This document shows positions 1 to 12,546 of a stretch of DNA of 64,000 nt, piece by piece. Both the position numbers and the translations under genes were made by a program. This stretch comes from Tetragonia tetragonoides (lineage: Eukaryota; Streptophyta; Magnoliopsida; Caryophyllales; Aizoaceae): assembly GCA_038025085.1 (NCBI GenBank), contig CM076153.1:8339501-8403500 (forward strand), written 5' to 3'. Numbering within the stretch: the first letter of the stretch is position 1; each line of letters opens with the position of its first letter. The notes below the pieces were generated by a model that was not told where the DNA came from, did not search any database, and saw only the letters and a list, made by a program, of their open reading frames with translations.

Positions 1-2
1 TT

Positions 3-2275
3 GTCTTCATGCTCACTAACTCCCGCTCTTCCCCTGCTCACTGGTTCGACTTCGACGCCTTCCGGTGAGTTCACTTTCTCTCTCCTCCTCTTTTCTCTCT
101 CTTAGCTCAATTGATAGATTATTGATTTTTGGTGAATATGGTGTTAGGTTTGTGCTAGCGGCTAATGGGATAGTGGCTGTGTATTCTTTAGTCGAGATGG
201 TGGCCTCAGTTTGGGAGATTACTACCGGAGCTACTTTGTTCCCGGAGGTTTATCAAGTTTGGTTCGATTTTGGCCATGATCAGGTTACTTTTCTCTCTCC
301 TCTTCTTTATCTCTTTGTTCGTTGATAAATCAGTATGATAGATTGTTTGTTGCACTTTGCAATTGGGTATTATTGGGTTCTGGTTCAATTTCTCTCCGCT
401 CTTTTGAAATTCGAATTTCAAATTACGTACGGCTTTGATTTGGTTATTCAAAATTAAACCCCTTAATTGTGTGTTGTGTGTACTCAGATTTTTCTTTTGT
501 TTGTAACGGCAATTATTTCGAGTTTAGGTTGAAATATCACCCAATAAAAACTTGATCAACTAAACTACTTAATATTTTTTTGTTGTATAATCAGAAATTT
601 CAAGATGTTTCTTGAATTATGTTATCTAGAACCGATTGTCATCTTATTTGAGAATATGTAATGAACTTGGAAGTAAGTGCTCTTGAGAGTTGAGATAGAG
701 ACATATGAGTATGATTGAGTGTTATAATTGTGTACCTAACCAGCTAAATTAGATAAAGAAAACAAAATGGTGACATTACAAGAAACCTAAGTGGAATTGA
801 GTAGCTAATGTTTTGATTGGAAGTGGGGCAGAAAAATAGATGCTTCAAGGAAAATCAAACCAATTGAATGAAGTATTGACAAGTAGTATATGAATGCAAC
901 AATTTTAATCAAGGTTGTCCATGAATGCGTGGATGTTTTGTCTTCTTCAATGATTGTGAGGTCTATATAAGAAATCATGTATAATTTTAATGTTGTGTCA
1001 TTGTGTATAGTACTATGTTAAGGACAACGCTTAATCTACCACGCACTCGAGTAATCTATAAGGATAGAATTTTGTGAATTTGAGGCGCGTGGTCCACTGG
1101 TCCCCTGATAATAGGGGTGGTTTAAGTGAAAATACATCACTGGTATATGAGTGATTGGTGATCAAATGACATGTTATAGTATTAACTTATTAAGTGTACT
1201 GACTGTATCTAGTAATTGTTCTAGCTATATGGACATTGTGAGATGTGTATATACTCTATATTTACATGCATATGCCCATAGTGAAACAACACAAAAATGT
1301 TCCATGGAATTAGAGAACTGGAAATCTCTTTGTGCAATGTGGAGATTTAGATACTTGAATTATTGGATGTGTGTGTTGATGTTGACATTTCCACAACTCA
1401 CAATGTCCAAATACAATGCTTTTTCCATGGTTTTAGCACATGATAAACAACGCGATACTTCCATGGAAATTATGCAGTTCTGGAAGTCTTTAGAATGATT
1501 AAAACAAGAAGATGATGCAATTTGTTCAATCAAGTAGGCTGATAGTCTTAGTGTGAACTCACTAGGTCATGCCAAAAAATGTCAAGCCATACCACGACTG
1601 AGAAAAGACCTCACTATCATTTGTACGAGTTCTGTTTTAAAGATGACTGATGAGCTATATTATTGCCATATTGAACTCATATGTCACTTGAGCGTGTTGA
1701 TACACTATAGGAGTACTATAAACTCCAATCAAATAGTATTTTTTTTTTCTGTTACAATGATTCTGTGCTCACTAGTCAGTAATCTAAAGTTCTTTCCTTT
1801 CTCATATATTTGAATGTTCACATTTAGGGAGTTCTAATTTTCTCTAGGAGTTGGTAGGAAGACATTGTTGGGGCTTACACCCTAGTTTGATTTGTGGAAT
1901 TTTTATACAAATTTCTACCTGTATTTTCTAAAGGTAAGATGAGCGATTAGGATATCCTCATCTCGAGAGCAATTATACTTTGTCATCCAATATGTTGTTC
2001 AATTGATGCAAATAAAAATTTACAGAGATTAACGAATGTGGTATTAGTTGCAGGTATTCGCATATTTATTGTTATCAGCGGGGTCAGCAGGAACGACGTT
2101 AGTGAAGACATTGAGGGGAACAGATACATGTACAGCCACAAGCTCATTTTGTGTACAATCCGACATATCCATTGCTTTCGGATTCGCAGGTTTTTTGTTC
2201 CTTGGCTTTGCTTCCTTGATTTCCGGTTTCCGACTTGCTTGTTTCCTCATCAACGGCTCTCGCTTCCATCTCTAG
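3..2275 (+). CDS. CASP-like membrane protein, subfamily 4D type (5' end outside window)
   Basis: Three exons can be read: 3..64, 148..283 and 2054..2275, all with GT-AG borders and matching phases, giving the last ~139 residues up to TAG. The joined protein runs from a segment with HWFDFDAFR, through [17 protein letters not shown], to [16 protein letters not shown] and a final hydrophobic helix with SLISGFRL. This is the order seen in CASP-like (DUF588/MARVEL-related) proteins of group 4D: four membrane helices at the plasma membrane with a cysteine pair in the last extracellular loop. Family members relate to the Casparian strip scaffold proteins, but most CASPL functions are unknown. The second intron (284..2053) is long at 1.77 kb and shows no other gene. 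The first helix and start codon lie before the window. Confidence 0.85.
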
Positions 2276-3110
2276 TTATGTTTTCCTATCATTATTTTTT
2301 TTGGGGGAAAGGAGCACGTATTAATTCATGGAAACCGTATCCATGAGTATGTATGTGGAGGTGGCCTCGGGACAACAATCGACCCAGCAATGCTCATTAT
2401 GAGTGGGACACACACGAGCAAAGATGATGAGCAACCGAGTTCCCATCACGCCTACATGACTCCACACTTCTTTCCTATCATAATTATTTGTTATTTAATA
2501 TTATTAATATTTGGTTTAGAAATTTTGGATTAGATTAGATTTTAGTCCATTAGAATTCTTTTTTATTTTAAATAGGCAGGAATAATTCTGCTCCTTTTCT
2601 TTGTTCTTATTGCTTTTCTGATGGTGGGGAAGCTTTCAGATTTGCTTGCTGGTCTGCCCTTTTATCTCTCTCCTGTCAGCTATAGCTAGGAAAATGGGGG
2701 AGATGATGCAGATGTGTAGTCTAAGACTCTAAGGTGTTCATACCTTATTGGTTTCTTGTGCATATGAGTTAGAATTCTTTTTTGTTTTGTAATCTTCCTT
2801 TTGCCTTTTGAATAGAACTTGATTCAACATTGAGAGGATGTTTATTCCATCAAAGACCAATCCTTCAAAAAGGGTGGGCTTTTTTAAGTCACTCGATATG
2901 GTGTTCATTTTAATAGTTCTTCGTTCAATGTTTAATTTTTTTTTTGATCATACTTCGTTCAATGTTGAATCCAAGTTTCGGGTGTGTTTATTCCTCTTTG
3001 ACTTGTTCTCTGTTGACTGTTGTCAATGCAATTGTGGGCTATGCAATGTTCACTTTTGCACAATAAGCCAATTAATGTTCACATTCATGATGTATCGTTA
3101 GTCAGCATGT
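2276..3110. other. 3' flank without gene
   Basis: Downstream region of the CASP-like gene. It is AT-rich with T-runs near 2557 and 2936. Open frames here are short and show no recognisable protein. It probably includes the 3' untranslated region. Confidence 0.5.
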
Positions 3111-3472
3111 TTTGTGTGGACTTATTCTATTGTGGACCAAGTAAATTTGAGGGGTGACTCTACTATTAGAGGGTGATTCCAAGTGAAGTATGAGGTGCGT
3201 TCACTATTAGAGGGGTGGTGCCAAATATAAATTTGAGGCGTAGTCCCAGGTGAAATAGGGGGTGACGCCAAGTATAAATTTGAGGGGTGACTCCGTTATT
3301 ATAGGGGTGACACCAAGTATAAATTTGAGGGGTGACTCTGAGTGAAGTAGGGGGCGACTCCACTATTAGAGGGGTGATTCCAGGTGAAGTGGGGGTGACT
3401 CCACTATTAGAGGGGTGGCTCCACCGCTCCAGGTGAAGTTTTGGTATACCATGGACTAAGTCCACACAAGTT
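3111..3472. mobile_element. TIR element enclosing a ~20-bp minisatellite
   Basis: Both ends carry an imperfect inverted repeat of about 30 bp: the left end reads TGTGTGGACTTATTC and the right end, read on the other strand, TGTGTGGACTTAGTCC, each followed by a TGGACCA/TATACCA-like stretch. Between them (about 3150..3438) lies a degenerate tandem array of ~20-bp units of the type GGGGTGACTCCACTATTAGA alternating with GGGGTGATTCCAAGTGAAGT and CCAAGTATAAATTTGAG variants. The arrangement resembles foldback or non-autonomous DNA transposons with internal tandem repeats. I saw no clear target-site duplication, so the limits are approximate. Confidence 0.5.
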
Positions 3473-3689
3473 TTTGTAATCGTTAATAAAGGTGTTTTTT
3501 TTTTTCTTTTTCTTACTAGACTGAACTGAACTTAATAGTAATCTGTGAGAAGAAAAAAAAGTAGATCACATTACTGAACTTCCATGACCTAAATTGAATT
3601 CATTATCGAGTAAGTGGAGTAAAACATACCCTACACTTGCCTCTCACATGCCCCCCTCTCTCTCTCTTCCCATCCCAATGCCCAAAGCG
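3473..3689. other. Spacer between TIR element and repeat array
   Basis: About 220 bp of AT-rich sequence with a T-tract near 3497 and a short CT-rich run near 3657..3668. No gene is visible. Confidence 0.4.
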
Positions 3690-5760
3690 CGCCATGTCCC
3701 ATGTAAATTGGAGTTCAAGGACCCGGATGATTTTGTCCCGAAATACCAGAGGTCATCTAGGGTGATGATAGACACTACAGAGAAGTTTGAAAAAAAAAAC
3801 GATAACGGGCCCCAAGAAGCCGAAAATCAAAGGCTATAATCCACGTTTTTTGAGCTTCCCGGAGGCCCCGGAACGAAGGTGGATATTTGCGCACCATATT
3901 GCAAGGGCCCGGACATCGAAAGCATGGGTGATATAAAATTCAGGGATCCTGATGACACTCACGGATACTGAGAGTCCTGTAAGGTCATAATAGACCCCAC
4001 AGAGAAGTTTGGGCAAAATGGCACCCGAGCCTCGGGAAGCCGAAAATGAAGGCTATAATCCACGTTTTTTGGGCTTCCTGGAGGCCCCGTAACGAAGGTG
4101 GATATTTTTGCACCACATTGCAAGAGACATCCCTAGGGAACATGGAAGGCCCCCGAGATCCGTTATTGTGTCCCTGATAGGCTTGTAAAGGCGTTTTTAT
4201 GGAAACACCAATGTAAGGGCCCGAACAGAGAAAGCATGGGTAATATCAAAGTTTAGGTAGGGGTGTCCAAAAAAACCGTAACCGAAAAACCGAACCGCAA
4301 AACCGAAAAACCGCACAAAAAATTCGGTTAACCGAACCTATTTTTTCGTTTAAAGCGGTTCGGTTAACCGAATCGAATATTTTTTCGGTTTCTCGGTTCA
4401 GTTAGGTTCACGATTTTGGAGATTTCGGTTAACCGAAAAATCGAAAAGTATTTTTTAAGCTTTTTTTTTTAATATTTTATTATGTTAATGTTTAATAATT
4501 AAGAGTTCATGCAATTTATATCTCTTTATTATTTTGACAATGTCAAATTTAGCTTCTATTTTTTTTTAAATATGTTTAAAAGTAGCTAATTATACTATAA
4601 AAATCATATAAGTACGGTTTCCGGTTAACCTTATAATCGAACCGGAAAAATCGATTAACCGAAAGTCGGTTAACCTCTATTTTCGGTTACGGTTACGGTT
4701 CACGAAATTGGCGAACCGAAATATCGGTTAACCGAACCGAGTGAACCTTTCGGTTTGGTTAACCTACCATGAACACCCCTAAGTTTAGGGATTCTGATGA
4801 CCCTCACGGGGCACCAAGGGTCATGTAAGGTTATGATAGACTCATCGGAGAAGTTTGGGCAAAAATGACACTTGGACCCCGGGAAGTCGAAAACGTAGAC
4901 TATATATATAATCCACGTTTTTTGGCTCCCGGGAGACACCGGAAAGAAGGTAGATATTTTTGCATCACATGGCACGGGACACCACTACGGGATATGGGAG
5001 GCCCTCGGGGTCGCTTATCTGGTCCTTGATAGGCTTGAAATGACGTTTTACGGGACACTGGTGTAAGAGCCTAAACACCAAAGGCATGGGTGATATCAAA
5101 GTTCGGTGATCCGGATGACCCTTCCGGGGCACTGGTGGTACTCTAAAGTCATGATAGACCCCCCGTAGAAGTTTGGGCAAAAACGACAACCTTGCCTGGG
5201 AAGCCGAAAATGAAGGCTATAATCCACGTTTTTGGGCTTCCTGAAGGACCCGGAACGAAGGTAGATATTTTTGCACCACATTGCAAGGGACACCCCTAGG
5301 GAACATGGGAGGCCACCGGGGTACGTTATCGTGTCCCTGATAGACTTGTAAGGGCGTTTTTACGGAAACACCAATGTAAGGGCCCGAACATCGAAAGCAT
5401 GAGTGATATCAAAGTTCAGGGATCCCGATGACCCTCACGGGGCACCGAGGGTATTGTAAGGTCATGATAAACCACACGGAGAAGTTTGAGCAAAAATGAC
5501 ACTTGGGCCCCAGAAAGCTGAAAACAAAGACTGACCCCGGTGATCCGGATGACCTTCCGAGACACCGAGGGTCTTCTAAGGTCATGGTAGACCCCTAGGA
5601 AAAGTCTGGGCAAAAACAATAAACTGACCCTGGGAAGTCGAAAATGAAGGCTATAATCCACGTTTTTCGAGCATCTGGAAGGCCCTAGAAAGAAGGTTTA
5701 TTTTTTCGAATCACATGGCACAGGACACCACTAGGGGACATAAGAGGCCCCCTAGATAGG
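3690..5760 (-). repeat. Tandem array of a ~313-bp repeat (first copy, reverse orientation)
   Basis: The same motifs recur: a CCACGTTTTT-type run, GAACGAAGGTGGATATTT, TTGCACCACATTGCA, and AAGTTTGGGCAAAAATGACA. The GTGGATATTT-type landmark occurs near 3879, 4098, 4950, 5261 and 5695. After removing a 532-bp insertion (4250..4781) the spacings are about 219, 321, 311 and 434, so the unit is ~311-321 bp with one short and one enlarged unit. The left-most unit is a diverged variant (PCCGAAATACCAGAGG region near 3740). Open frames of 60-100 codons inside the units are side effects of the repeat. The same family forms a second array at 55.3-56.7 kb in the other orientation. Confidence 0.85.
4258..4781. 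mobile_element. Non-autonomous hAT-type element inside the repeat array
   Basis: A 524-bp insertion starts TAGGGGTGT and ends ACACCCCTA, so the tips are inverted repeats. It is flanked by a perfect 8-bp direct repeat AGTTTAGG at 4250..4257 and 4782..4789. Eight-base target duplications and short tips of this kind are typical of hAT transposons. The inside is AT-rich with many AACCGAA-type subterminal repeats in both orientations and no coding frame. It interrupts a unit of the ~313-bp array, so it inserted after the array formed. Confidence 0.85.
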
Positions 5761-6397
5761 TTAAAAGATAATTCGCTCAATCAAAATGGGGTAAGTGAGG
5801 GGCATGAAAGTTTTCTATAAGCAAAGTTAACCTCGTTAGCCTACTGTCTAATGGTAGTCTTCAATAATATTTTTGAAGTCAGATATTGGTAGACAAAAAA
5901 CAACTTTATAAGATAGTTATCCACAAAGAGTTAAAAGATGAAGTTAGTTTCCGGAAAAATCCCTTTTTTTTATACAAATATTACATGGCCTAAATTTTGA
6001 GAAGTATGATAAGTGACAACCATTCAAAAAGGACTAAATAACAATTTTGACCATTAATATCACGTTCTAAATAGTTAGTGCTACAACTTACAATGATTTC
6101 AAATGTCTTTTACATACAAGCATTCCTCATTTATTGTTTTGCTTTCTTTATTGATATGCAACTAAAAACTTGTTTTATACCAACCCGACATGTAATAACA
6201 GGTTGTGGTCTTGCGGACAACTTATTAGGCGTAATCCATCCGACCCTGAGCAAAAGCCGAATTTCAGTAGAGAGTTCTAATAAACTTATGAAGTTTAATT
6301 CGTATTTACCAAGTTCGATTTACGTTCGATCTAGATCCGCTTTTAAACAACTCTACGGATATGTCTTGAAATCCAATCCGACCCAAGGGTAGAAGGA
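5761..6397. other. Intergenic sequence without gene
   Basis: About 640 bp between the repeat array and the LINE. It is AT-rich. The open frame 6078..6392 has no recognisable features. I see nothing else here. Confidence 0.4.
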
Positions 6398-6415
6398 TAA
6401 TCGTTCAATACAATT
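6398..6415. repeat. LINE target-site duplication, left copy
   Basis: TAATCGTTCAATACAATT, 18 bp, identical to 12547..12564. It lies directly after the 3' end (short A-run, read on the minus strand) of the LINE. Confidence 0.95.
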
Positions 6416-6461
6416 TTTGGTAATCCAAGATTGGCAATATATTACTAATGTAACAAAGCAA

Positions 6462-9400
6462 TTACAAAGTATTAAGCACCCAAGTGAGGATTACATCAGG
6501 TTCAAAATGACCTTGCAAATCTGATGCCAACAACCACTTAGCAAAATTATGCGCTAGAGACACATAAGACTTAGGAGCATAAAAGATAGTAGCACATAGA
6601 GACGTTTGCAATCCTGTAATGGAATGAAGAACATTGCTACTTCTCCAAGGAAAGGGAGAGCCATTCTCAAGATCATTCACCACTCCTAAAGCATCACTGG
6701 CAATTGTTCCTCCAACTATATTGAGCTCTTCCATAGCTTGAAGAGCTCCCCAAATAGCATGTGCTTCTACCAGCGAAGGCACCATTGAGAGAACCTTTGC
6801 AGCACCACCATACAAAAACATCCTTGTTCGTCAACCTTAACCCAGGCAACGATTGAATGGGTAGTACCCACTGCTGCATCGACCACAAAAGTACCAGCCG
6901 ACCCCGAGGAATGCATGGGGAATGAGGGCAAAGCATTATCATCAACACTTGCAGGGTTAACAATATTGCACGCCTGCCACTCAAGCCATCTTCTTGAGAA
7001 CATACTCACCACATCAGCTGGGTTGGCGCTTCTACCTTGGTGAAGGCATTGATTTCTCTCCCACCAAATCGAATCAATAACAAAGGCAGCTTTGCAAATC
7101 ATCATATCTGTATCGGACAAAAGGGAGAACAAAGTGCCTCCAATTGTAAAACAATTCTCCATCCACTGAGCAAGATCCCATAAAGGAAAATTCTCCATTC
7201 TTAAGCCAAGACATTGAAACCAAATTGTTCTTGCAAAAGGGCACAAAAAGAGTATATGTACTGTGGTTTCATGAGCACTGTTGCAGATTGGGAAAGAATC
7301 ATTGATGTGTTGAATTCGCATTTTTATAGCAGACCTGGTTGGGATAGCATTCCAGGCCACACGCCAAATGAAAATTATAATTCTTTGTGGAATGTGAAGC
7401 CTCCAAATTCCTTTCCAGAAAGTGGAAGTCAAGCTCCCATGTTGAACAACTCTTTCACCCAAGATGTTGCGATAGGCACTCTTGACAGTAAAACACCCCA
7501 TTCTGTCAAAAACCTAGATTGCTTTATCTTCGTTTTGCTGAGAATTAAATTTAATCTTTAGAATTGCATCTGCAGATACTCCATCAAATTGTTGCTTCAC
7601 AAGGGCGACATCCCACTCACCATTGACGATACAGTCCTTGACCTTGAAAACAATAGTATCAACTTCCTCTTTTGCATGTGGCACAAATCCATGGAGATCG
7701 GGAACCCACGGGTCTGTCCATATATTGATGTTGCCCCCATCTCCTACTTGAAAGCAGCTTCCTCTATGGATAAAATCAATGTCTTGGGTTATATCTTTCC
7801 ACTGAGGCGAATCAGAGGGTTGCGGAGAAACGTGAAGAAAGTCGTGCCTTCGACAGTACTTCTCCAAAAGGAGCTTAACCCACAACTTATTCTCATTACT
7901 AAACAGTTGCCATGCCATTTTAGAATGAATTGCTTGATTAAATTCATCCATTTTCCTCAAACCGAGGCCTCCTGCCTCTTTAGGAACACAAATTGAGTTC
8001 CACGACTTGAAGTACAATCCTTTTTTCTCATCACTTTTCCCCCACCAGAAATCCCTCATTAGCCCATCAAGCTCCTTGCAAACATAATTCCCCAAATCAT
8101 TCGTGGCCATTGCATAAGTAGGTAGCGCTGACGCAACTGCTTGAAGAAGGGTAGTACGTCCAGCAAAAGAAAGGGTTTTCGCCTTCCAGGTCTTGAGCTT
8201 CCCTTTAAGTCTCTCAACAAGGTAATTAAACCTATGTTTTTTTTTGCTATTGAGTCTGAAAAAAGGTAACCCCAAATAAACAGCATGCCTATCATTGAAG
8301 CCAAGTTGAGAATACCTCTCAGATTCCCTTTGATGTGTGGCTTTGTGTTTGGGCTGAAATACACACCAGATTTATTTTTATTAGCACCAAGCCCACTCCA
8401 CTCTTCCATCTTCTCAAGAGCATTGCATATAAGCTGAGCATTATGTTAAGTGGCCTGCCCAAATATTACCAAGTCGTCCGCAAATTGCAGATGCGTCACA
8501 CCTTCTCCCTGTTTGTCAATGGCAATACCACGCAAATCCTTAGTAATTTGCATTTTATTAAAAATCCGAGAAAGAGTATCCATGACTATAACAAAGAGGA
8601 ACGGAGATAAGGGATCGCCTTGACGAAGGCCCCTACTAGGCTTGATGAAGCCTTTGGGAACTCCGTTGATGTTCACTGAGAATGTTGCAGTACTAATGCA
8701 TTGCTCAAAAATACACACAGCTTTATCATTAAATCCCAAATTACTCAAAATGGCTAGGAGAAAGCTCCATTCAATTTTATCATAGGCTTTGGCCATATCA
8801 ATTTTCAGAGCCATTAAACCTTGTGCCCCCCTTTTTGCTTTCATTGTATGAAGGATCTCACTAACCAGGATTGTGTTGTCTGAAATTAATCTTTCCGGGA
8901 CAAAAGCGGCTTGATAAGGGCTGATCATGGGGTCCAGTAACGGCTTCAATCTGCAGGAGAGAATTTTTGAAATAATCTTATATGACACATTACAGAGAGA
9001 GATTGAACGAAAATCTTTAACGGAGGCTGCCGTGCTAGACTTGGGAATAAGAGCAATATTGGTGTGATTGAGTTCACGCAGAATAAAACCACTATGGAAG
9101 AAGGCTTTGACCATTCCAATAACATCATTCTTGATCGATTCCCAGTAATGTTGATAGAAAAGAGCAGGGAACCCGTCGGGGCCTGGTGCTTTCGTAGCCC
9201 CCATTGCTTTCACATAGCCAGAACTTCTTCATCGGATGGAACATCACAAATACTCTCATTAGCTTCATCATCAATAATATGAGGAAACAGACCTTCAAGG
9301 TCAGCGGGGAATTGAGGATCAGAGGTCTTGAACAAGGTTTCAAAATAATCAATAAATTCCCTTGTGATTGTATGTGCATTATTCGACCATGTGCCATCAC

Positions 9401-10540
9401 TCAACTTAAGAGAATCAATTGCATTTCTTCTTCTTCTAATAATAGTTGTCAAGTGAAAGAAACGTGTATTTCGATCTCCTTCCTTAAGAAATTGAACACG
9501 TGATTTTTGCTTCATCATAACCGCTTCCCTTGTGTACAATTCAATAAGCCTACTGAAAAGATGGATTTCATTTTCATCATTACCAGTGCTTCCTTGAATC
9601 TCATCAATCTCTCTGGTAACTTTTTTAATCTCTTCTTGAACATGGCCAAACTGGGTTTTATTCCATTTTCGAAGGGCATCTCTAGTTGTTTTCAGTTTCT
9701 GTTTAAGGATAAAACTCCTGAAACCTCTAAACTCAGTGTCCCAAGCATGATCAACCACTTTCTTGCTAGAATCATCTTTGACCCACATAGCTTCAAAACG
9801 GAATGGAGTAGGTCCTCTCATTGCTTCCCCACAAGAATTGAGAATGATAGGCCCATGGTCTGATTTAAAAATAGGTAAGTGATGGATAACTACATCAGGA
9901 AACAACTTCCTCCAATCTGTATTACATAAACCCCTATCGAGACGTTCTTTCACAACTGTAACCCCATTCTTCTTCCTTTGCCAAGTGAATGGCTTTCCAA
10001 CAAAACCGAGGTCCACCAGACCGTGATCATTAATAAGAGTGTGCAAATCTCCATTAGGAGAAGAAGAAGAAGAAGAAACAAAGGGGCGTCCCCCCCATTT
10101 TTCCTCTTGACAGATTAAAGCATTGAAGTCTCCCATCATACAATGAGGCAGATGAAGCGTAGTGAAGGCATCGCTGACAACCTCCCAAAAAGCAGATAAA
10201 TCTCTGTGATTAGGGGCCCTATACACAATGATAAGAGCCAAGGTTTAGAGAGAGGGTCAGAAGTGATCTTGGCAATAGTCATCTGATCAGAGTGAAAGAA
10301 AAGATCAATATCCACACCCAACCTCCACAAAATTGTTGTTCGACCAGACAACCCTGCCGAGGAAGTAGCCTCACAAAACGCAAAACCAAGGCAACGAAGA
10401 ATATCTCTGGATTTATCTTGCGGTAACATGGTTTCAGCCAAAAAAATTAAATCCGGGTTGTGAGCCCGGATGAGGGGCTTGATGTGGAGTAGAGTCGCCG
10501 GTCGGCCTAAACCCCGACAATTCCAGTAGAGGGCCTTCAT
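6462..10540 (-). pseudogene. LINE ORF2 polyprotein: endonuclease, reverse transcriptase, RNase H (broken)
   Basis: Starts MKALYWNCRGLG at 10540. Domains in order are: an APE-type endonuclease (NCRG, AET, GDFNA near 10125, SDHGPI near 9865); reverse transcriptase with KAPGPDGFP, LRQGDPLSPFLF and the catalytic FADD near 8470; a zf-RVT zinc-binding region (7.2-7.5 kb, PQRIIIFIWR to CPFARTIW); and RNase H with VVDAAVG, VEAHAIWGAL and IASDALG (6.5-6.9 kb). Frame changes are needed near 10241, 9213, ~8330 and ~6825. In-frame stops lie at 8446..8448 and 7514..7516. The intact enzyme would copy element RNA at a nicked chromosomal target. Confidence 0.92.
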
Positions 10541-12321
10541 TGAGACCTTGGGGACAGGTTATGGCCCGTCTCCTCAGCCCTTTTCATGTCAAGTTCAAAC
10601 AATTGCATCATCTGTTCTCTTGTGTCGTTCTCCATACACAGATTATATTTACTCTGATCAGCTGAGGGTTGAATTTTTCCCTTCCCTTTTATACTCCCTT
10701 TTCTTGCAACATCCTTTCCCTTTCGCACAAAATAATCATCACTGGCAGGATTTCCAATAATAATTCCAGTACCCCTAGCCTTTACTCTTCTCTAAAAAAC
10801 AGTCAATTTTCCATTATCATCCTTAGGAGCTGATTTACGTTTAATAGAAAGCCTTTGAAAATGGCTCGAAAACGGTTCAAATAAAGTTGGGATGTTTTCC
10901 ATTTTTGAACTTGTGTCTACACGATTGGTATAGACAGGGTCAGGGGCTGCGTCATTTTTGTTTCCCACTGAGCCCAAAGAGTTGGCCTGTTTCTTAACTT
11001 GTAGGAATTTTTGTGGTTCTATTTGTGGGCTAGGTAATGGGTCAGATGGGGCATTTTCTTGGGTTGGGCTATCAGGTTCAGTGACAATGTAAGGCTGTAG
11101 GTGCTCTTTTGCTATTGGATTCAACACATCCAAAGACCCTGGGAGAGTAACTAGTGGATGGGCTTTAAGAGACAAAGAGGCAGGTTTGGGCTTTGAGGAG
11201 TTTAAAGGGCCAGGTCCCCTACGGAATGGGTTAGAGGTCATATTCAATAAACAGGGACCAGGAATGGGTATTTGTACAGAGACAGAAGAAAAATTATTAA
11301 TCAACAAGGGAGGGACCTCAGACATACCTCCCACCCTTTCCGCACACGTCTCAGTACGATTGGATGCGTTAGGTAGCAATCTCCATCTCCTAGCCTCAAC
11401 GTTCCACTGGAAACTCTCACTTACCCCAGTTTTTCCGTCGGTCTTCATCATAACCTTGGTTTCCGCATCATAGGAAATGACGTCATCCCCAATAGTTCCT
11501 TCCATGGACTCCCTCGGAGGTGAGCTTCTTAGTCTGGATGGTGTTGTATCAGTAGGGATCATCCCCTCAATCCAAATGGTCTTCCCCTTCACATGTGCAT
11601 CATTCACCCACTCATCTGGAATTCTAAACAGGGGCTCCTTATAAACCTTCAAAGGAGCATTCCAATCTGAATAATCGGAAGCCCTCATATGAGCACCATA
11701 ACCCCTGTCTGGGGCTCGAAAGATCGGAATATTTTCATGTTTGCATTCACCACTATCATGCCCCAACTTGCCACACGCATAGCAGAAATCCGATATTCGC
11801 TCATATTTAAATTCAACCCAATCTTTGCCTGAATTTGTGATTCTTTTGATAAGAAACCCTCTTGCAAGGGGTTTACCCAATTCCAGTCTAACTTTAACTC
11901 TGAGATAGCCTCTTGACAATACTCTCTGTTCAGGAACCACATTTGTGCCTAGTACCGTCCCCAATTTTTTGCCAATAGTAATAACATTATCAACTGTCAA
12001 TTTCGTCCAGTGCAACCCATAGACTTGCACCCAGAAAGGGCAAAAACTGAAATCTAACTCTTCAAGCTTTTGATTTTGATCCCATTTGGACATGACAATT
12101 TAGCGATCTAAAACTGACCAAGTTCCTCTTTCAAGCACCTTGTCTCTGTCATTCTGGTTTTTGAAAGTAAAGAGGAAATTCTTGTCATTCATTACAGAAA
12201 TTTCAGGAGTACCTTGTAAATTCCATGCTTTCACCATAATATATCTTGCAAGCCTCATCTTGATAACTCTATCCGTGAAAACATGCCCCACCAGGCAGAG
12301 ATTTGTAACCCTGTTCGCCAT
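10537..12321 (-). pseudogene. LINE ORF1 (nucleic-acid-binding protein), two nonsense codons
   Basis: The frame starts at an ATG (12321) and stays in one phase to a TGA at 10537, about 595 codons, but is cut by TAA at 12100..12102 and TAG at 10792..10794. The N-terminal part resembles the plant DUF4283 domain of LINE/gag-like proteins (FWVQVYGLHW, KLGTVLG), followed at about residues 150-165 by a CCHC zinc knuckle, CYACGKLGHDSGEC. The rest is low-complexity and Pro/Ser rich. Such proteins bind the element RNA. The terminal TGA overlaps the ORF2 ATG as ATGA. Confidence 0.88.
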
Positions 12322-12463
12322 TTGTTAATCGGAGGGTAAATAAAGGTCTTCATCAGAAATGCTATATGGGTCACTAGAATAATTAGAATATAAGCCTTTA
12401 TCTTTATGTGAATCTTTAAAATAATCGGACTCATCCACCTGGTCTACTCTTTTTACTCTTTTT

Positions 12464-12498
<35 letters not shown>

Positions 12499-12546
12499 CT
12501 ACTCGTGAGGAGAGACATGAGTTCATTTCATCCAAATAGCTCTCCT

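Larger units (their letters stand above)
6416..12546 (-). mobile_element. L1-type LINE retrotransposon, near full length, decayed
   Basis: A 6.13-kb minus-strand element bounded by a perfect 18-bp target-site duplication. Reading from the 5' end near 12546, it has a leader with a (CT)n tract (AG run on the plus strand, ~12465..12496), ORF1 with a CCHC knuckle, ORF2 with endonuclease, reverse transcriptase, zinc-binding region and RNase H, and a ~45-nt 3' UTR ending GGATTACCAAAAA. Plant L1 LINEs with an added RNase H have this architecture. ORF1 carries two in-frame stops; ORF2 carries two stops and about four frameshifts, so this copy cannot move by itself. Its 5' end lies ~100 bp from the apparent leader of the downstream Sec14-type gene, pointing away from it. 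Confidence 0.95.

Noticed and set aside
3150..3438. Possible CRISPR-like array
   Set aside because: Units are contiguous and degenerate without unique spacers, in a plant nuclear context; it is a minisatellite.
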